Below, in pieces: positions 34,720 through 44,160 of a DNA stretch of 64,000 bases. The notes under the pieces were generated by a model, which ran no database searches, had not been told where the DNA came from, and was given only the letters and a program-made list of their open reading frames with translations. Positions within the stretch are counted from its first letter, which is position 1. Every line of letters starts with the position of its first letter. The position numbers and the translations under genes were made by a program. The stretch comes from Neisseria lactamica NS19 (GTDB lineage: Bacteria > Pseudomonadota > Gammaproteobacteria > Burkholderiales > Neisseriaceae), in the NCBI GenBank assembly GCA_000193795.2, contig AEPI01000041.1:8793-72792 (forward strand), written 5' to 3'.

Positions 34720-36177
34720 ATGAAACCCACTATCGCACTTGTCGGCCGCCCCAACGTCGGCAAATCCACCTTGTTCAACCGTTTGACGCGCACCAAAGAC
34801 GCACTCGTGCACGACCTGCCCGGCCTGACCCGCGACCGCCATTACGGACACGGCAAAATCGGCAGCAAACCTTATTTGGTCATCGATACCGGCGGTTTTG
34901 AGCCGGTTGTGGACAGCGGCATTTTGCACGAAATGGCAAAACAAACCTTGCAGGCTGTAGATGAAGCCGATGCCGTCGTGTTTTTAGTGGACGGACGCAC
35001 CGGTCTGACCCCGCAAGACAAAATCATTGCCGACCGCCTGCGCCAAAGCCCGCGTCCTGTTTATTTGGCCGTAAATAAAGGCGAGGGTGGCAATAGGGCC
35101 GTGCTTGCCGCCGAGTTCTACGAACTTGCCTTGGGCGACCCTTATGTTATTTCAGGCGCGCACGGCGACGGCGTGTATTATCTGATTGAAGATATTTTGG
35201 AAAACTTCCCCGAGCCTGAAGCCGAAGAAGCCGATGCAAAACATCCTGTTTTTGCCGTTATCGGTCGTCCGAACGTCGGTAAATCAACCTTAGTAAACGC
35301 CATTCTCGGCGAAGAACGCGTGATTGCCTTCGATATGGCGGGTACGACACGCGACAGTATCCATATTGATTTTGAACGTGAAGGCAAACCGTTTACCATC
35401 ATTGATACTGCAGGCGTGCGCCGTCGCGGCAAAGTGGATGAAGCGGTGGAAAAGTTCTCCGTTATCAAAGCCATGCAGGCAGTTGAAGCGGCAAACGTTG
35501 CCGTCTTGGTGTTGGACGCGCAACAAGACATCGCCGATCAAGATGCAACGATTGCCGGTTTTGCTTTGGAAGCAGGCCGTGCCTTGGTGGTGGCGGTCAA
35601 TAAATGGGACGGCATCAGCGAAGAGCGGCGCGAGCAAGTGAAACGCGATATCAACCGCAAACTGTATTTCCTGGATTTTGCCAAGTTCCACTTTATTTCC
35701 GCGTTGAAAGAACGCGGTATAGACGGTTTGTTTGAAAGCATTCAGGCCGCCTACAACGCGGCGATGATTAAGATGCCGACACCGAAAATCACGCGTGTAT
35801 TGCAAAGCGCGATTGAGCGTCAACAGCCGCCGCGTGCCGGCTTGGTGCGCCCGAAAATGCGTTATGCCCACCAGGGCGGTATGAATCCGCCGGTGATTGT
35901 GGTACACGGCAATTCGCTGCACGCCATTTCTGACAGCTATACGCGCTATCTGACCCAAACGTTCCGCAAAGCCTTCAATCTGCAAGGCACGCCGCTTAGA
36001 ATTCAATACAATGTTTCGGAAAATCCGTATGAAAATGCGGAAGGCAAACCGAAGAAAAAATCGCTGCGCCGCGTCAGCCTGAGCAACCGTATTGAAAAAC
36101 GCGAAGGCCGCAAGGAAGAGAAAAACCGTTTCAAGAAAAAAACCAAAGTCAGCGTGAAAAAACAATTCAGCAAATAA
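34720..36177 (+). CDS. der: Ribosome-assembly GTPase Der (EngA)
   Basis: A 485-residue protein with two tandem GTPase domains, each opening GRPNVGKST (near residues 9 and 182), with DTAG and NKxD motifs, followed by a KH-like domain. Der acts in 50S subunit maturation. The C-terminus is strongly basic (EKREGRKEEKNRFKKKTK). Two adjacent ATGs (34717, 34720) are possible; the second gives the usual neisserial length. Confidence 0.96.
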   Translation: MKPTIALVGRPNVGKSTLFNRLTRTKDALVHDLPGLTRDRHYGHGKIGSKPYLVIDTGGFEPVVDSGILHEMAKQTLQAVDEADAVVFLVDGRTGLTPQDKIIADRLRQSPRPVYLAVNKGEGGNRAVLAAEFYELALGDPYVISGAHGDGVYYLIEDILENFPEPEAEEADAKHPVFAVIGRPNVGKSTLVNAILGEERVIAFDMAGTTRDSIHIDFEREGKPFTIIDTAGVRRRGKVDEAVEKFSVIKAMQAVEAANVAVLVLDAQQDIADQDATIAGFALEAGRALVVAVNKWDGISEERREQVKRDINRKLYFLDFAKFHFISALKERGIDGLFESIQAAYNAAMIKMPTPKITRVLQSAIERQQPPRAGLVRPKMRYAHQGGMNPPVIVVHGNSLHAISDSYTRYLTQTFRKAFNLQGTPLRIQYNVSENPYENAEGKPKKKSLRRVSLSNRIEKREGRKEEKNRFKKKTKVSVKKQFSK

Positions 36178-36207
36178 TTCCCGACATTTCAAACAACAGG
36201 AAACATT

Positions 36208-37107
36208 ATGTGGTTCAAACAAATCAGCTTTTACCTGCTCGACAAAGAAAAGCTGCCCGAATTGGAAGTCCTTTCCGACAAATTGGCGCAATCCGGATTT
36301 GCCCGCTGCCAGGGTTTGGACTGGTTTAGCGAAGGCTTTGCCGCGCCCGTCCCTTTCTCCCCCGATCCGGTCTTCCCTGCCGACGACACTTGGCGCGTCG
36401 CCCTGAAAAAAGAAGAAAAAGTCCTGCCCGCCGGCGTTATCCGCGATATTTTGGATGAAAAAATCGCCGAAATTCAAGACAATGAGGCGCGCAATGTCGG
36501 ACGCAAGGAAAAACAAGAGCTTAAAGAACAGATTACCGACGACCTGCTGCCCCGCGCGTTTACCCGCAGCAGCCGCACCGAAGCCGTTTTCGATACCCGG
36601 CGCGGCTACCTGCTCGTCAACAATGCTGCTTCCGCCAAAGCGGAAAACATCCTGACCAAGCTGCGCGAAGCCTTGGGCGGTTTGGAAGCCTCGCTGCCGA
36701 ATACCAAGCAATCGCCCTCTTCCCTGATGACCGGCTGGCTGTTGCAGGGGCATTGCGAAGGCGGTTTTGAATTGGACAGCGATTGCGAACTCAAAGGCGC
36801 GGGCGATGCCGCCCCCGTCGTCAAAGTTTCCAAACAGGATTTGACCGCCGACGAAGTGGTCCAACACGTCAAAAACGGTAAAACCGTTACCCGGCTGGGC
36901 TTGGTGTGGCGCGAACAAATCGCCTTCATCCTCACGCAAGACTTCACGCTCAAGCGCATCCAATACCTCGACGTATTACAGGAAGAAGCCGAAAGCAGCG
37001 GCGACGATGCCGCCGGCCTTGCCTTCGCCTCGCAAATCTTAATGGCAGAAGCGGTCGGTACGATGCTCGAAGAACTGATTGCTTATTTGGGCGGCCGGCA
37101 AGATTGA
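36208..37107 (+). CDS. rdgC: Recombination-associated protein RdgC
   Basis: A 299-residue protein starting MWFKQISFYLLDKE, the typical RdgC opening, with the conserved LLPRAFTRSSRT block. RdgC forms a ring around DNA and limits RecA filaments. In Neisseria it has been linked to pilin antigenic variation. AGGAAAC precedes the ATG. Confidence 0.94.
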   Translation: MWFKQISFYLLDKEKLPELEVLSDKLAQSGFARCQGLDWFSEGFAAPVPFSPDPVFPADDTWRVALKKEEKVLPAGVIRDILDEKIAEIQDNEARNVGRKEKQELKEQITDDLLPRAFTRSSRTEAVFDTRRGYLLVNNAASAKAENILTKLREALGGLEASLPNTKQSPSSLMTGWLLQGHCEGGFELDSDCELKGAGDAAPVVKVSKQDLTADEVVQHVKNGKTVTRLGLVWREQIAFILTQDFTLKRIQYLDVLQEEAESSGDDAAGLAFASQILMAEAVGTMLEELIAYLGGRQD

Positions 37108-37171
37108 TTTTTCAGACGGCTTTTACACGACAAAATACCGTCAGGAACCAAAATCCAATGGAATAACCCTT

Positions 37172-37588
37172 ATGCTTAAACACCCCGCATTCCTACTGTC
37201 CGCCATGATGTTCGCCCTCCCCGCCGCGTCCGCCGTCCTAAGTCCCTATCAGGAAGCCGGCTGCACCTACGAAGGCGGTGTCGGCAAAGACAGACTTCCT
37301 TCAGGCAGCGGCACTTGGAAATGCCAAGACGGGCGCGGTTATGCCGGTTCGTTCAAAAACGGCAGGTTCGACGGACAAGGCGTTTATATCGTTGCCGCCG
37401 GCCGCGAAGTATTTCTCGAGCCGTTCAATTCCGACAGTACCAAATTCCGCAATATGGCATTGTCGGGCACGTTCAAAAAAGGCTTGGCGCACGGCAGGTT
37501 CAGCGTCTCGCAAAACGGCGAAACCCTTTTCATTATGAAATGCGAAAACGGCATGATTAAAGAAGTGAAACTGCCCAAAAACAAATAA
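37172..37588 (+). CDS. Secreted MORN-repeat-like protein
   Basis: A 138-residue protein with a signal peptide (MLKHPAFLLSAMMFALPAASA). MORN-like units follow: YEGGVGKDRLPSGSGTWKC, YAGSFKNGRFDGQGVYI and a weaker FKKGLAHGRFSV. Four cysteines may form disulfides. MORN repeats act in lipid or protein contacts; no specific role can be given. The ATG at 37172 is chosen for the signal peptide. Confidence 0.8.
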   Translation: MLKHPAFLLSAMMFALPAASAVLSPYQEAGCTYEGGVGKDRLPSGSGTWKCQDGRGYAGSFKNGRFDGQGVYIVAAGREVFLEPFNSDSTKFRNMALSGTFKKGLAHGRFSVSQNGETLFIMKCENGMIKEVKLPKNK

Positions 37589-37653
37589 GCCCCGTTTTCA
37601 GACGGCATCCCCGAATGCTTTGTCCGAACACCGCAAGAAACAAGGAAAACATT

Positions 37654-38220
37654 ATGAGCATCAAGTCCGACAAATGGATACGCCGTATGAGCGAAGAGTT
37701 CGGTATGATCGATCCCTTCGAGCCGAACCAAATCAAAGAGTCCGACGGCAAACGCATCATCTCCTACGGCACGTCCAGCTACGGCTACGACATCCGCTGC
37801 GCCAACGAATTTAAAATCTTTACCAACATCAACAGCACCATCGTCGATCCCAAAAATTTCGATCCCAAAAACTTCGTTACCGTCGAAGACGACTGCTGCA
37901 TCATCCCGCCCAACTCCTTCGCACTGGCGCGCACGGTCGAATATTTCCGCATCCCGCGCAACGTCCTAACCGTCTGCCTGGGCAAATCCACCTATGCCCG
38001 CTGCGGCATCATCGTCAACGTTACCCCGTTCGAGCCGGAATGGGAAGGTTACGTTACCCTCGAGTTTTCCAACACCACCCCGCTGCCCGCCAAAATCTAC
38101 GCCGGCGAAGGCGTGGCGCAAGTCCTGTTTTTCGAGAGCGACGAAGTGTGCGAAACTTCATACAAAGACCGCAACGGCAAATACATGGGACAAACCGGCG
38201 TAACCCTGCCCAAAGCCTGA
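37654..38220 (+). CDS. dcd: dCTP deaminase
   Basis: A 188-residue enzyme that deaminates dCTP to dUTP for thymidylate synthesis, working with the dUTPase encoded near the start of the window. It starts MSIKSDKWIRRM and shows SSYGYDIRC, GKSTYARCGIIVNVTPFEPEWEG and EGVAQVLFF. The ATG at 37654 after AAGGAAAAC fits the family length. Confidence 0.96.
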   Translation: MSIKSDKWIRRMSEEFGMIDPFEPNQIKESDGKRIISYGTSSYGYDIRCANEFKIFTNINSTIVDPKNFDPKNFVTVEDDCCIIPPNSFALARTVEYFRIPRNVLTVCLGKSTYARCGIIVNVTPFEPEWEGYVTLEFSNTTPLPAKIYAGEGVAQVLFFESDEVCETSYKDRNGKYMGQTGVTLPKA

Positions 38221-38227
38221 AATATAA

Positions 38228-38265
38228 ATGCCGTCTGAACCGTATCATCCGGTTTCAGACGGCAT
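38228..38265. terminator. Convergent uptake-sequence hairpin
   Basis: ATGCCGTCTGAA (38228-38239) pairs with TTCAGACGGCAT (38254-38265), between the converging ends of dcd and the SIMPL-domain gene. Confidence 0.78.
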
Positions 38266-38282
38266 TTGCCGTTCACCTCAAA

Positions 38283-38987
38283 TCAGAACTGAACCGTCCC
38301 ATTGACGCTGATGCTGATTTCCTCCACACCCGGTGCAACGGAATCCGTACCCTCCATATTGACGCTTGCCGCCATCGGCATCGCGCGCAGCATTTTTGCC
38401 CGGGCAGCCTCTCCGCCCGCGATATGGCTGCCGATGTGCCCCAAATTTAATTTGACGATTTTATAACCGGACGCACCCAAAACGCCCGCCAACTTGTCGG
38501 CACGCGCCTTGAAACGCAAAATAGCATCTTTGCCGACCTGATCGACAATTTCGTTCCGGCGTTCGCGCGACACATAAAAATCCGTATATTCCAACGCGGC
38601 ATCTGCCTGAACATCGGCAATAAAACGGTTCAACGCGTCAAAATCCCTGCCCTCCGCCTTAAATTCCGCACGCTCCTCCCAGCCGGTTTGAATGCGTCTG
38701 CCGTTGGTATATTGATAGCGCGGCATCGCACTGCGCGATACCAATTCGGTTTTAAACCCCCCGTTTTTTGATTTTCTGATGAAATTGTTGAATTTTTTAA
38801 CAAACTCGGCATTGACGGCATTTTTGTCCCGTCCTTCCGCCATCACTTGGAAACGCGCGGACATTGTATCCTGCGCCACCTCGACACCCGCCGATTCGGA
38901 AAATTCGACAATATTGTAATTCAATGCCTCAGCCGCCGCCGGAAAAGATACCGCCAGCAGGGAAGCCGCCAAAATAGAACGCAACAT
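38283..38987 (-). CDS. SIMPL-domain (DUF541) periplasmic protein
   Basis: A 234-residue protein with a signal peptide ending SFPAAAEA. The SIMPL/DUF541 pattern is seen in TMSARFQVMAEGRDKNAVNAE, YQYTNGRRIQTGWEER and the C-terminal ISVNGTVQF. Family members such as E. coli YggE are linked to oxidative stress, but the biochemical role is open. AAGGAGG precedes the ATG. Confidence 0.88.
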   Translation of the reverse strand: MLRSILAASLLAVSFPAAAEALNYNIVEFSESAGVEVAQDTMSARFQVMAEGRDKNAVNAEFVKKFNNFIRKSKNGGFKTELVSRSAMPRYQYTNGRRIQTGWEERAEFKAEGRDFDALNRFIADVQADAALEYTDFYVSRERRNEIVDQVGKDAILRFKARADKLAGVLGASGYKIVKLNLGHIGSHIAGGEAARAKMLRAMPMAASVNMEGTDSVAPGVEEISISVNGTVQF

Positions 38988-39188
38988 ATCCGCCTCCTTA
39001 CTTGAAAAACCGCCAATCTAACACACCGGCGCGCCAAATTGCGTTAGTGCGCGGCAATTATTTCAGACCCGCGTTTTTATTCCTGCCGCCCCGCAAACCC
39101 GTTATCGGCAGGCAGCCGCCAAATCCGATGCAAAAACGCCGGCAAAATAGATTAAAATCACACAATATCCAACCATTCGGATGAACAT

Positions 39189-40148
39189 ATGACCCATACC
39201 GTCCACCTGCATTTGGAAGAAACCGGCAACTCGGCGTTGCAACGCCTGTGCGGTTCTTTCGACAGCAACCTCGATTCGCTTGCCAAAGCACTCGATATCC
39301 ACATCAGCCGCCGTTTTGAACATTTCACCCTCAACGGCGCATTTGCACACGCCGGCAAACGCGCCCTGCTCAAACTCTTGGAAACGGCGCAGACACGCGA
39401 TTTGGACGACAACGACATCCGCCTTGCCGCCGTCGAAGCACAAACCGAAGATGCCGGGCATCAGGAAAAAAACCATGACCACGCCTATTATTTCCGCACC
39501 AAGCGCGGCAGCATCGGCGGCAGGACTCCCAGGCAGAACGGCTATATCCGCGCCCTGCTCAAGCACGACATCGTATTCGGGTTGGGGCCCGCAGGCACGG
39601 GCAAAACCTATCTCGCCGTCGCCGCCGCCGTCGATGCGATGGAAAAACACCAAGTCGAACGCATCATTTTAGTGCGCCCCGCCGTCGAAGCCGGCGAGAA
39701 ACTGGGCTTCCTGCCCGGCGACCTGACCCAAAAAGTCGATCCCTACCTCCGTCCGCTTTATGACGCGCTCTATGACCTGATGGGCTTCGACCGTGTAACC
39801 AAACTGATTGAAAAAGGTCTGATCGAAATCGCCCCGCTCGCCTATATGCGCGGCAGGACGCTCAACGGCGCATACATCATCCTCGACGAGGCGCAAAACA
39901 CCACGCCCGAACAAATGAAAATGTTCCTGACCCGCATCGGCTTCGGCGCGAAAGCCGTCATTACCGGCGACACCAGCCAAATCGACCTGCCCAAAAACAT
40001 CAAATCGGGATTGAAAGACGCGCGTGAGAAACTGCGCGGCGTGGAAGGGCTGTATTTCCATACCTTTACCGGCGAAGACGTTGTCCGGCATCCTTTGGTT
40101 CAAAAAATCGTCGAAGCCTACGAATCGGCAGAACCTGAACGGGAATGA
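39189..40148 (+). CDS. PhoH-like ATPase
   Basis: A 319-residue protein with an N-terminal domain typical of PhoL/YbeZ-type proteins and a P-loop ATPase with GLGPAGTGKTYLAV (Walker A), LVRPAVEAGEKLGFLPGD, ILDEAQNTTPEQMKMFLTR (Walker B) and ITGDTSQIDLP. YbeZ usually pairs with the RNase YbeY in RNA metabolism, but no ybeY follows here. Confidence 0.92.
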   Translation: MTHTVHLHLEETGNSALQRLCGSFDSNLDSLAKALDIHISRRFEHFTLNGAFAHAGKRALLKLLETAQTRDLDDNDIRLAAVEAQTEDAGHQEKNHDHAYYFRTKRGSIGGRTPRQNGYIRALLKHDIVFGLGPAGTGKTYLAVAAAVDAMEKHQVERIILVRPAVEAGEKLGFLPGDLTQKVDPYLRPLYDALYDLMGFDRVTKLIEKGLIEIAPLAYMRGRTLNGAYIILDEAQNTTPEQMKMFLTRIGFGAKAVITGDTSQIDLPKNIKSGLKDAREKLRGVEGLYFHTFTGEDVVRHPLVQKIVEAYESAEPERE

Positions 40149-40196
40149 CGGAGCGGATGCCGTCTGAAACCCGATGCACGGAAAATCGGGCAGAAA

Positions 40197-40230
40197 AAAC
40201 GGATACGGAAGCAGGATTCCGTATCCGTTT
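40197..40230. terminator. Bidirectional terminator after the PhoH-like gene
   Basis: AAACGGATACGGAA (40197-40210) pairs with TTCCGTATCCGTTT (40217-40230) over a six-base loop. It lies between two convergent genes. Confidence 0.85.
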
Positions 40231-40252
40231 CTTTATCCGTCCAAGCGATACA

Positions 40253-40579
40253 TCAATCGAATTTTCTGCATCGGATTGCCTCATCTTCGCAAAACATTGC
40301 CGAAGTTTCGCGGTTGCACGCCTGACGCACTTTCTGCCGCGCCACGCCTTCATTCCGGCCGCCTGCCTCAAACGTCTTTTGAAAAGGCGTAACGCTGCAT
40401 ACATACATGGCGGAATTTGAACCGGAAAGGTCGGTTTTGACGGTATTGCCGCCGCTTTCCAATACGGCGACACGGTGTTCCAACTGTGCCAAACGTGCTT
40501 CCAAATCGCCGGTTCTGCCGGCAAATGCAGGCATGGCGGCACACGCGGTCAAAATGCCCAAAATACATTTTTTCATCAA
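40253..40579 (-). CDS. Small periplasmic protein with N-terminal coiled coil, function unknown
   Basis: About 108 residues with a signal peptide (MMKKCILGILTACAAMPAFA). A heptad-like stretch, LEARLAQLEHRVAVLES, could trimerise much like the start of CpoB/YbgF. A C-terminal part with four cysteines follows (VCSVTPF, RQACNRETSAMFCEDEAIRC). No named family is recognised. GAAGAATT precedes the start; either of two adjacent ATGs may be used. Confidence 0.72.
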   Translation of the reverse strand: MMKKCILGILTACAAMPAFAGRTGDLEARLAQLEHRVAVLESGGNTVKTDLSGSNSAMYVCSVTPFQKTFEAGGRNEGVARQKVRQACNRETSAMFCEDEAIRCRKFD

Positions 40580-40748
40580 TTCTTCCTTGTTGCCCGAACC
40601 CTGCCCGCCCGGACATCCTTTTTCAGGGCGGCAGGGTCAGACTTTATTTGCAGGGATGAAGTCCCTCACAAATCAGGATAATACATGAAACGGCACTTTA
40701 TGCTTCATCCTATGCGTTGAAACTTCATTGCTCCTTGTCTGTTGACCG

Positions 40749-42104
40749 TTATTCCCAATCCATTCCCGCAACTTTCGGTTTGGGCTTGCGCCTGCGCCGG
40801 CGGCGTTTTTTCACCTGTCCTTCGTTTTTCCCGTTCCGGGCGGCTTCGTTTTTGGTCATATCGGCCCGCTGTTCCGGCGATGCCGTCTGAAACGCCGTCC
40901 ACCACTCGGCAAGGGCGCGGTCCGCATTGCCGGTTTCGGCGCGCAAGAGCAGGAAATCATAAGCGGCGCGGAAACGGGCCTGTGCAAACAGTTTGTGCGG
41001 CCTTGCGCCTTTGCGGTTCTCAAACTGCGGCTGGAACATCCAAATTTCGCGCATCGTGGCGGAAAAGCGTTGCGGCACGCCCCAACCGCGTTCGACGGTT
41101 TCGCGCATCGTATTGATTGCATCGGACATGGCGGGCGCGGGTTTCAAACCCTGTTGCAGGTTTGCCTGCCAACGGCGGTCCAATTCCGGCCACATTAGGG
41201 CGGCCAACACGAAGCCGACCGAAACCGATTTGTCGGCGCGCAGCCTTTCGTCGGTATTTTTCAGTGCAGACGCCGTCATTTTTCCGGCGATGCCGTCTGA
41301 AACGCCCAAGGCATCCAAAAGCGGGTGGATGCCGGTGCAGTCAAACCGCCGCAAAACCTGCAGACACGCCGCCGCGTGCCCTGAAAACAGCAGCTTCATG
41401 ATTTCGTCAAACAGCCTTGCCACAGGTTCGTGCTTCAGACGGCATATCGATTCGGCAATCGGTGCGGCGGTTTCTTCCGACAGTTTGAAGCCCAATTTGC
41501 CCGACAGGCGGATGGCGCGCAAAATCCTGACGGGGTCTTCCTGATAGCGTTCGGCAGCATCGCCGATCATGACCAGCCGGCGCGCGGCAATATCGGCAAC
41601 CCCGTTGTGGAAATCCAAAATTTCTTCTGTTTCCGGGTCGTAATACAGCGCGTTGCAGGTAAAGTCGCGCCGCATCGCGTCCTCCCCGATGCTGCCGTAG
41701 GTGTTGTCCTTCATGATTCTGCCGCGCGCGTTCTGCTGAACCTTCGCACCGCCCCGGAAAGTCGTTACCTCTATGGTTTCCGCTCCGTTCATAACGTGGA
41801 CGATTTGAAAACGCCTGCCGATGATGCGGCTGCGGCGGAAGAGTTTGTGCACCTGTTCGGGCGTGGCATCGGTTGCGACATCGAAATCCTTGGGTTCGAT
41901 GCCGAGCAGCAAATCCCTGACCGCGCCGCCGACCACATAAGCCTGAAACCCCGCCTCTTTCAGGCGGCGTATGACGTTTTCGGCGGCAAAGCTCAACATT
42001 TCGGCACGGATGTTGTGTCTTTCGGCAGGAATGACCGTTTTACTTTCCGCTTTTTTACTGCTCCGACTGGAAGGCAGCATCTTATTCAACCATTTTTTCA
42101 ACAT
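40749..42104 (-). CDS. pcnB: Poly(A) polymerase I
   Basis: A 451-residue class II nucleotidyltransferase with YVVGGAVRDLLLGIEPKDFDVATDATPE (metal-binding DxD), RRDFTCNALYYD and a basic C-terminal tail RRRRRRKPKPK. The tail and the N-terminal extension fit PcnB over CCA-adding enzyme. It polyadenylates RNA 3' ends to promote decay. The ATG at 42104 (MLKKWLNKMLPSSRSSKK) is the best start. Confidence 0.92.
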   Translation of the reverse strand: MLKKWLNKMLPSSRSSKKAESKTVIPAERHNIRAEMLSFAAENVIRRLKEAGFQAYVVGGAVRDLLLGIEPKDFDVATDATPEQVHKLFRRSRIIGRRFQIVHVMNGAETIEVTTFRGGAKVQQNARGRIMKDNTYGSIGEDAMRRDFTCNALYYDPETEEILDFHNGVADIAARRLVMIGDAAERYQEDPVRILRAIRLSGKLGFKLSEETAAPIAESICRLKHEPVARLFDEIMKLLFSGHAAACLQVLRRFDCTGIHPLLDALGVSDGIAGKMTASALKNTDERLRADKSVSVGFVLAALMWPELDRRWQANLQQGLKPAPAMSDAINTMRETVERGWGVPQRFSATMREIWMFQPQFENRKGARPHKLFAQARFRAAYDFLLLRAETGNADRALAEWWTAFQTASPEQRADMTKNEAARNGKNEGQVKKRRRRRRKPKPKVAGMDWE

Positions 42105-42390
42105 AAATACTCTGACCCGGAGAGCGGCATCTCCACGGGCAACCGTTTCAGACGGCATCGGGCGGTACGATTCCGCAAGATGTCGAAAACCATAAACAAA
42201 AGGCGTAGAAACTACGCCGTCCGAATCGCGCCGCCCTTGCGGCGGCAACGCGTCATTATAACAGATTGCCCTCCAAAAAAATCAGACCCTGCTTTTGCGG
42301 CAGAGTCTGAAATTTGATGCACCTTTTCCGATTGGGAACATTCCCGTCGTACAAACAACAGAAATCACATTCAAACAGCGTTCCACCGCC

Positions 42391-44092
42391 TCAAGCCGCT
42401 TCCCAGTAGTCGATATAAAGCTGCAATTCGAGCTTGTCGCGCCATTCGTTGGCAACGGGGCGGTACACCGTGCGGATGTATTCGGGGATGTCTTCGCTGC
42501 AACGCCAAAACATGGCTTCAAATTCGCAGCCGTCTTTTTGCAGCCAGACTTTTTTGTGTTTGCCTTCCGCACCCAAAGGCTGCTGGCGGACAACGTGAAA
42601 TTCGTCGGTAAAACTCGGCGGCGCGAAGCCCTGCCCCCAAACATGGCGGGCGAGGTTCTGCGCCTGTTCCAGCGTAATGTCGCGGGCAGGCAGGCTGCCG
42701 TCGGTAATATAGGTTTGCGACAAATCGTCTTCGCACACCATCTCGCGCACGGCTTCTTCAAATGCCGTCTGAAACGCGGGGATATTGTGTTCGAGTATGC
42801 TCAAACCCGCCGCCATCGCGTGTCCGCCGAATTTCAAAATCAAATCGGGATGGCGTTTAGACACCAAGTCCAAAGCGTCGCGCAGGTGCAGATTGGGAAT
42901 GGAACGCCCCGAACCGCGCACTTCGCCGTTGTCGGCAGGCGCAAACACGATGGTCGGACGATAAAAACGGTCTTTGAGGCGGCTGGCAACGATGCCGACC
43001 ACGCCTTGATGGAAGTCGTCGCGATACGCCACCAAAGTGGTCTGACCAGGAGGGAGGGTTTCGGGAAAGGCGTTCAGCGCGTCTTGCAGCATAGACTGCT
43101 CGATTTCACGGCGTTCGATATTGAGGTTGTTCAACTGAGCCGCCAGTTCCTGCGCCTCGGCATCATCTCGCGCCAACAGACAGGCAATGCCGACCGACAT
43201 ATCGTCCAGCCGTCCGGCGGCGTTGATGCGCGGGCCCAACGCAAAGCCCATATCAAACGGCTGCGCTTTGCGCCAGTCGCGCCGCGCCACTTCAAACAAG
43301 GCGCGGATGCCGGGGCGCATTTTGCCCAAACGCATCCGTTTCAAACCTTGCGACACGAGGATACGGTTGTTGTGGTCTAGAGTGACGACATCGGCAACCG
43401 TACCGAGTGCGACCAAATCCAAAAAGGTCGCCCAGATTCGGCTCTTTCAGGCCGTCTGAAAAATAATTGCGGCGGCGCAGTTCGGCACGCAACGCCGTCA
43501 ACACATAAAAAATCACACCCACGCCCGCCAAACTTTTGCTGGGGAAGCCGCAGCCTTTTTGGTTCGGATTGACGATAATGCAGTCGGGTACGGTCTCGGC
43601 AGGCAGATGGTGGTCGGTCACAATCACATCCAAACCCAATTCCTGCGCACGCGCCACGCCTGCAATGCTGGCGATACCGTTATCCACCGTCACCAACAAA
43701 TCCACGCCCTGCTTGGCGGCGATTTCGGCAAGTTCGGGCGTTAAGCCGTAGCCGTGTTCAAAGCGGTTGGGCACAAGGAAATCCACTTTCGCCCCCATCG
43801 CCGCCAAACCGCTCATACCGACGGAACACGCGGTCGCGCCGTCGGCATCGTAGTCGGCGACAATCAGGATTTTTTCCTTGCGCCCGATGGCATCCGCCAA
43901 GCGGCGGGCGGCGGCTTCGCAATTCGTCAGCGATTGATAAGGCAAAAGGCTGGCGAGTTTGTCGTCCAATTCGGCAGGACTTTGCACACCGCGCGAGGCA
44001 CAAAGCCGGGCGATTAAAGGATCGGCACCGGCGGTGAGCAAATGATTAAAAACGTCGGTATTGACGGATCGGGTTTGGATTTTGACTGACAT
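42391..44092 (-). pseudogene. recJ: Single-strand exonuclease RecJ, interrupted by a one-base frameshift
   Basis: The N-terminal part (from 44092) has DHH-family motifs LIVADYDADGATACSVG and VTDHHLPAE, and derails after KEPNLGD. The remaining part continues in the next frame as LDLVALGTVADVVTLDHN to 42391 with the DHHA1 region (VVGIVASRLKDRF, GGHAMAAGLS). Dropping one C of the CC at 43426-43427 (coding strand GGCGACCTTTTTGG) restores GDFLDLVALG and a 566-residue RecJ. RecJ is a 5'-3' ssDNA exonuclease in recombination and repair. As written it should be non-functional; a sequencing error is possible. Confidence 0.88.
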
Positions 44093-44125
44093 AACGTGGG
44101 GTTTTACTGTGCGTGTGTGCTTAAA

Positions 44126-44154
44126 ATGCCGTCTGAAAGCTTTTCAGACGGCAT
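44126..44154 (-). terminator. Uptake-sequence hairpin after the lipoprotein gene
   Basis: ATGCCGTCTGAA (44126-44137) pairs with TTCAGACGGCAT (44143-44154) over a five-base loop, seven bases past the lipoprotein stop. Confidence 0.8.
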
Positions 44155-44160
44155 TGCCGT

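Noticed and set aside
35290..36963. 557-codon frame on the minus strand across der and rdgC
   Set aside because: It crosses two clear genes in antisense and reads as Phe/Gln-rich shadow sequence without motifs.
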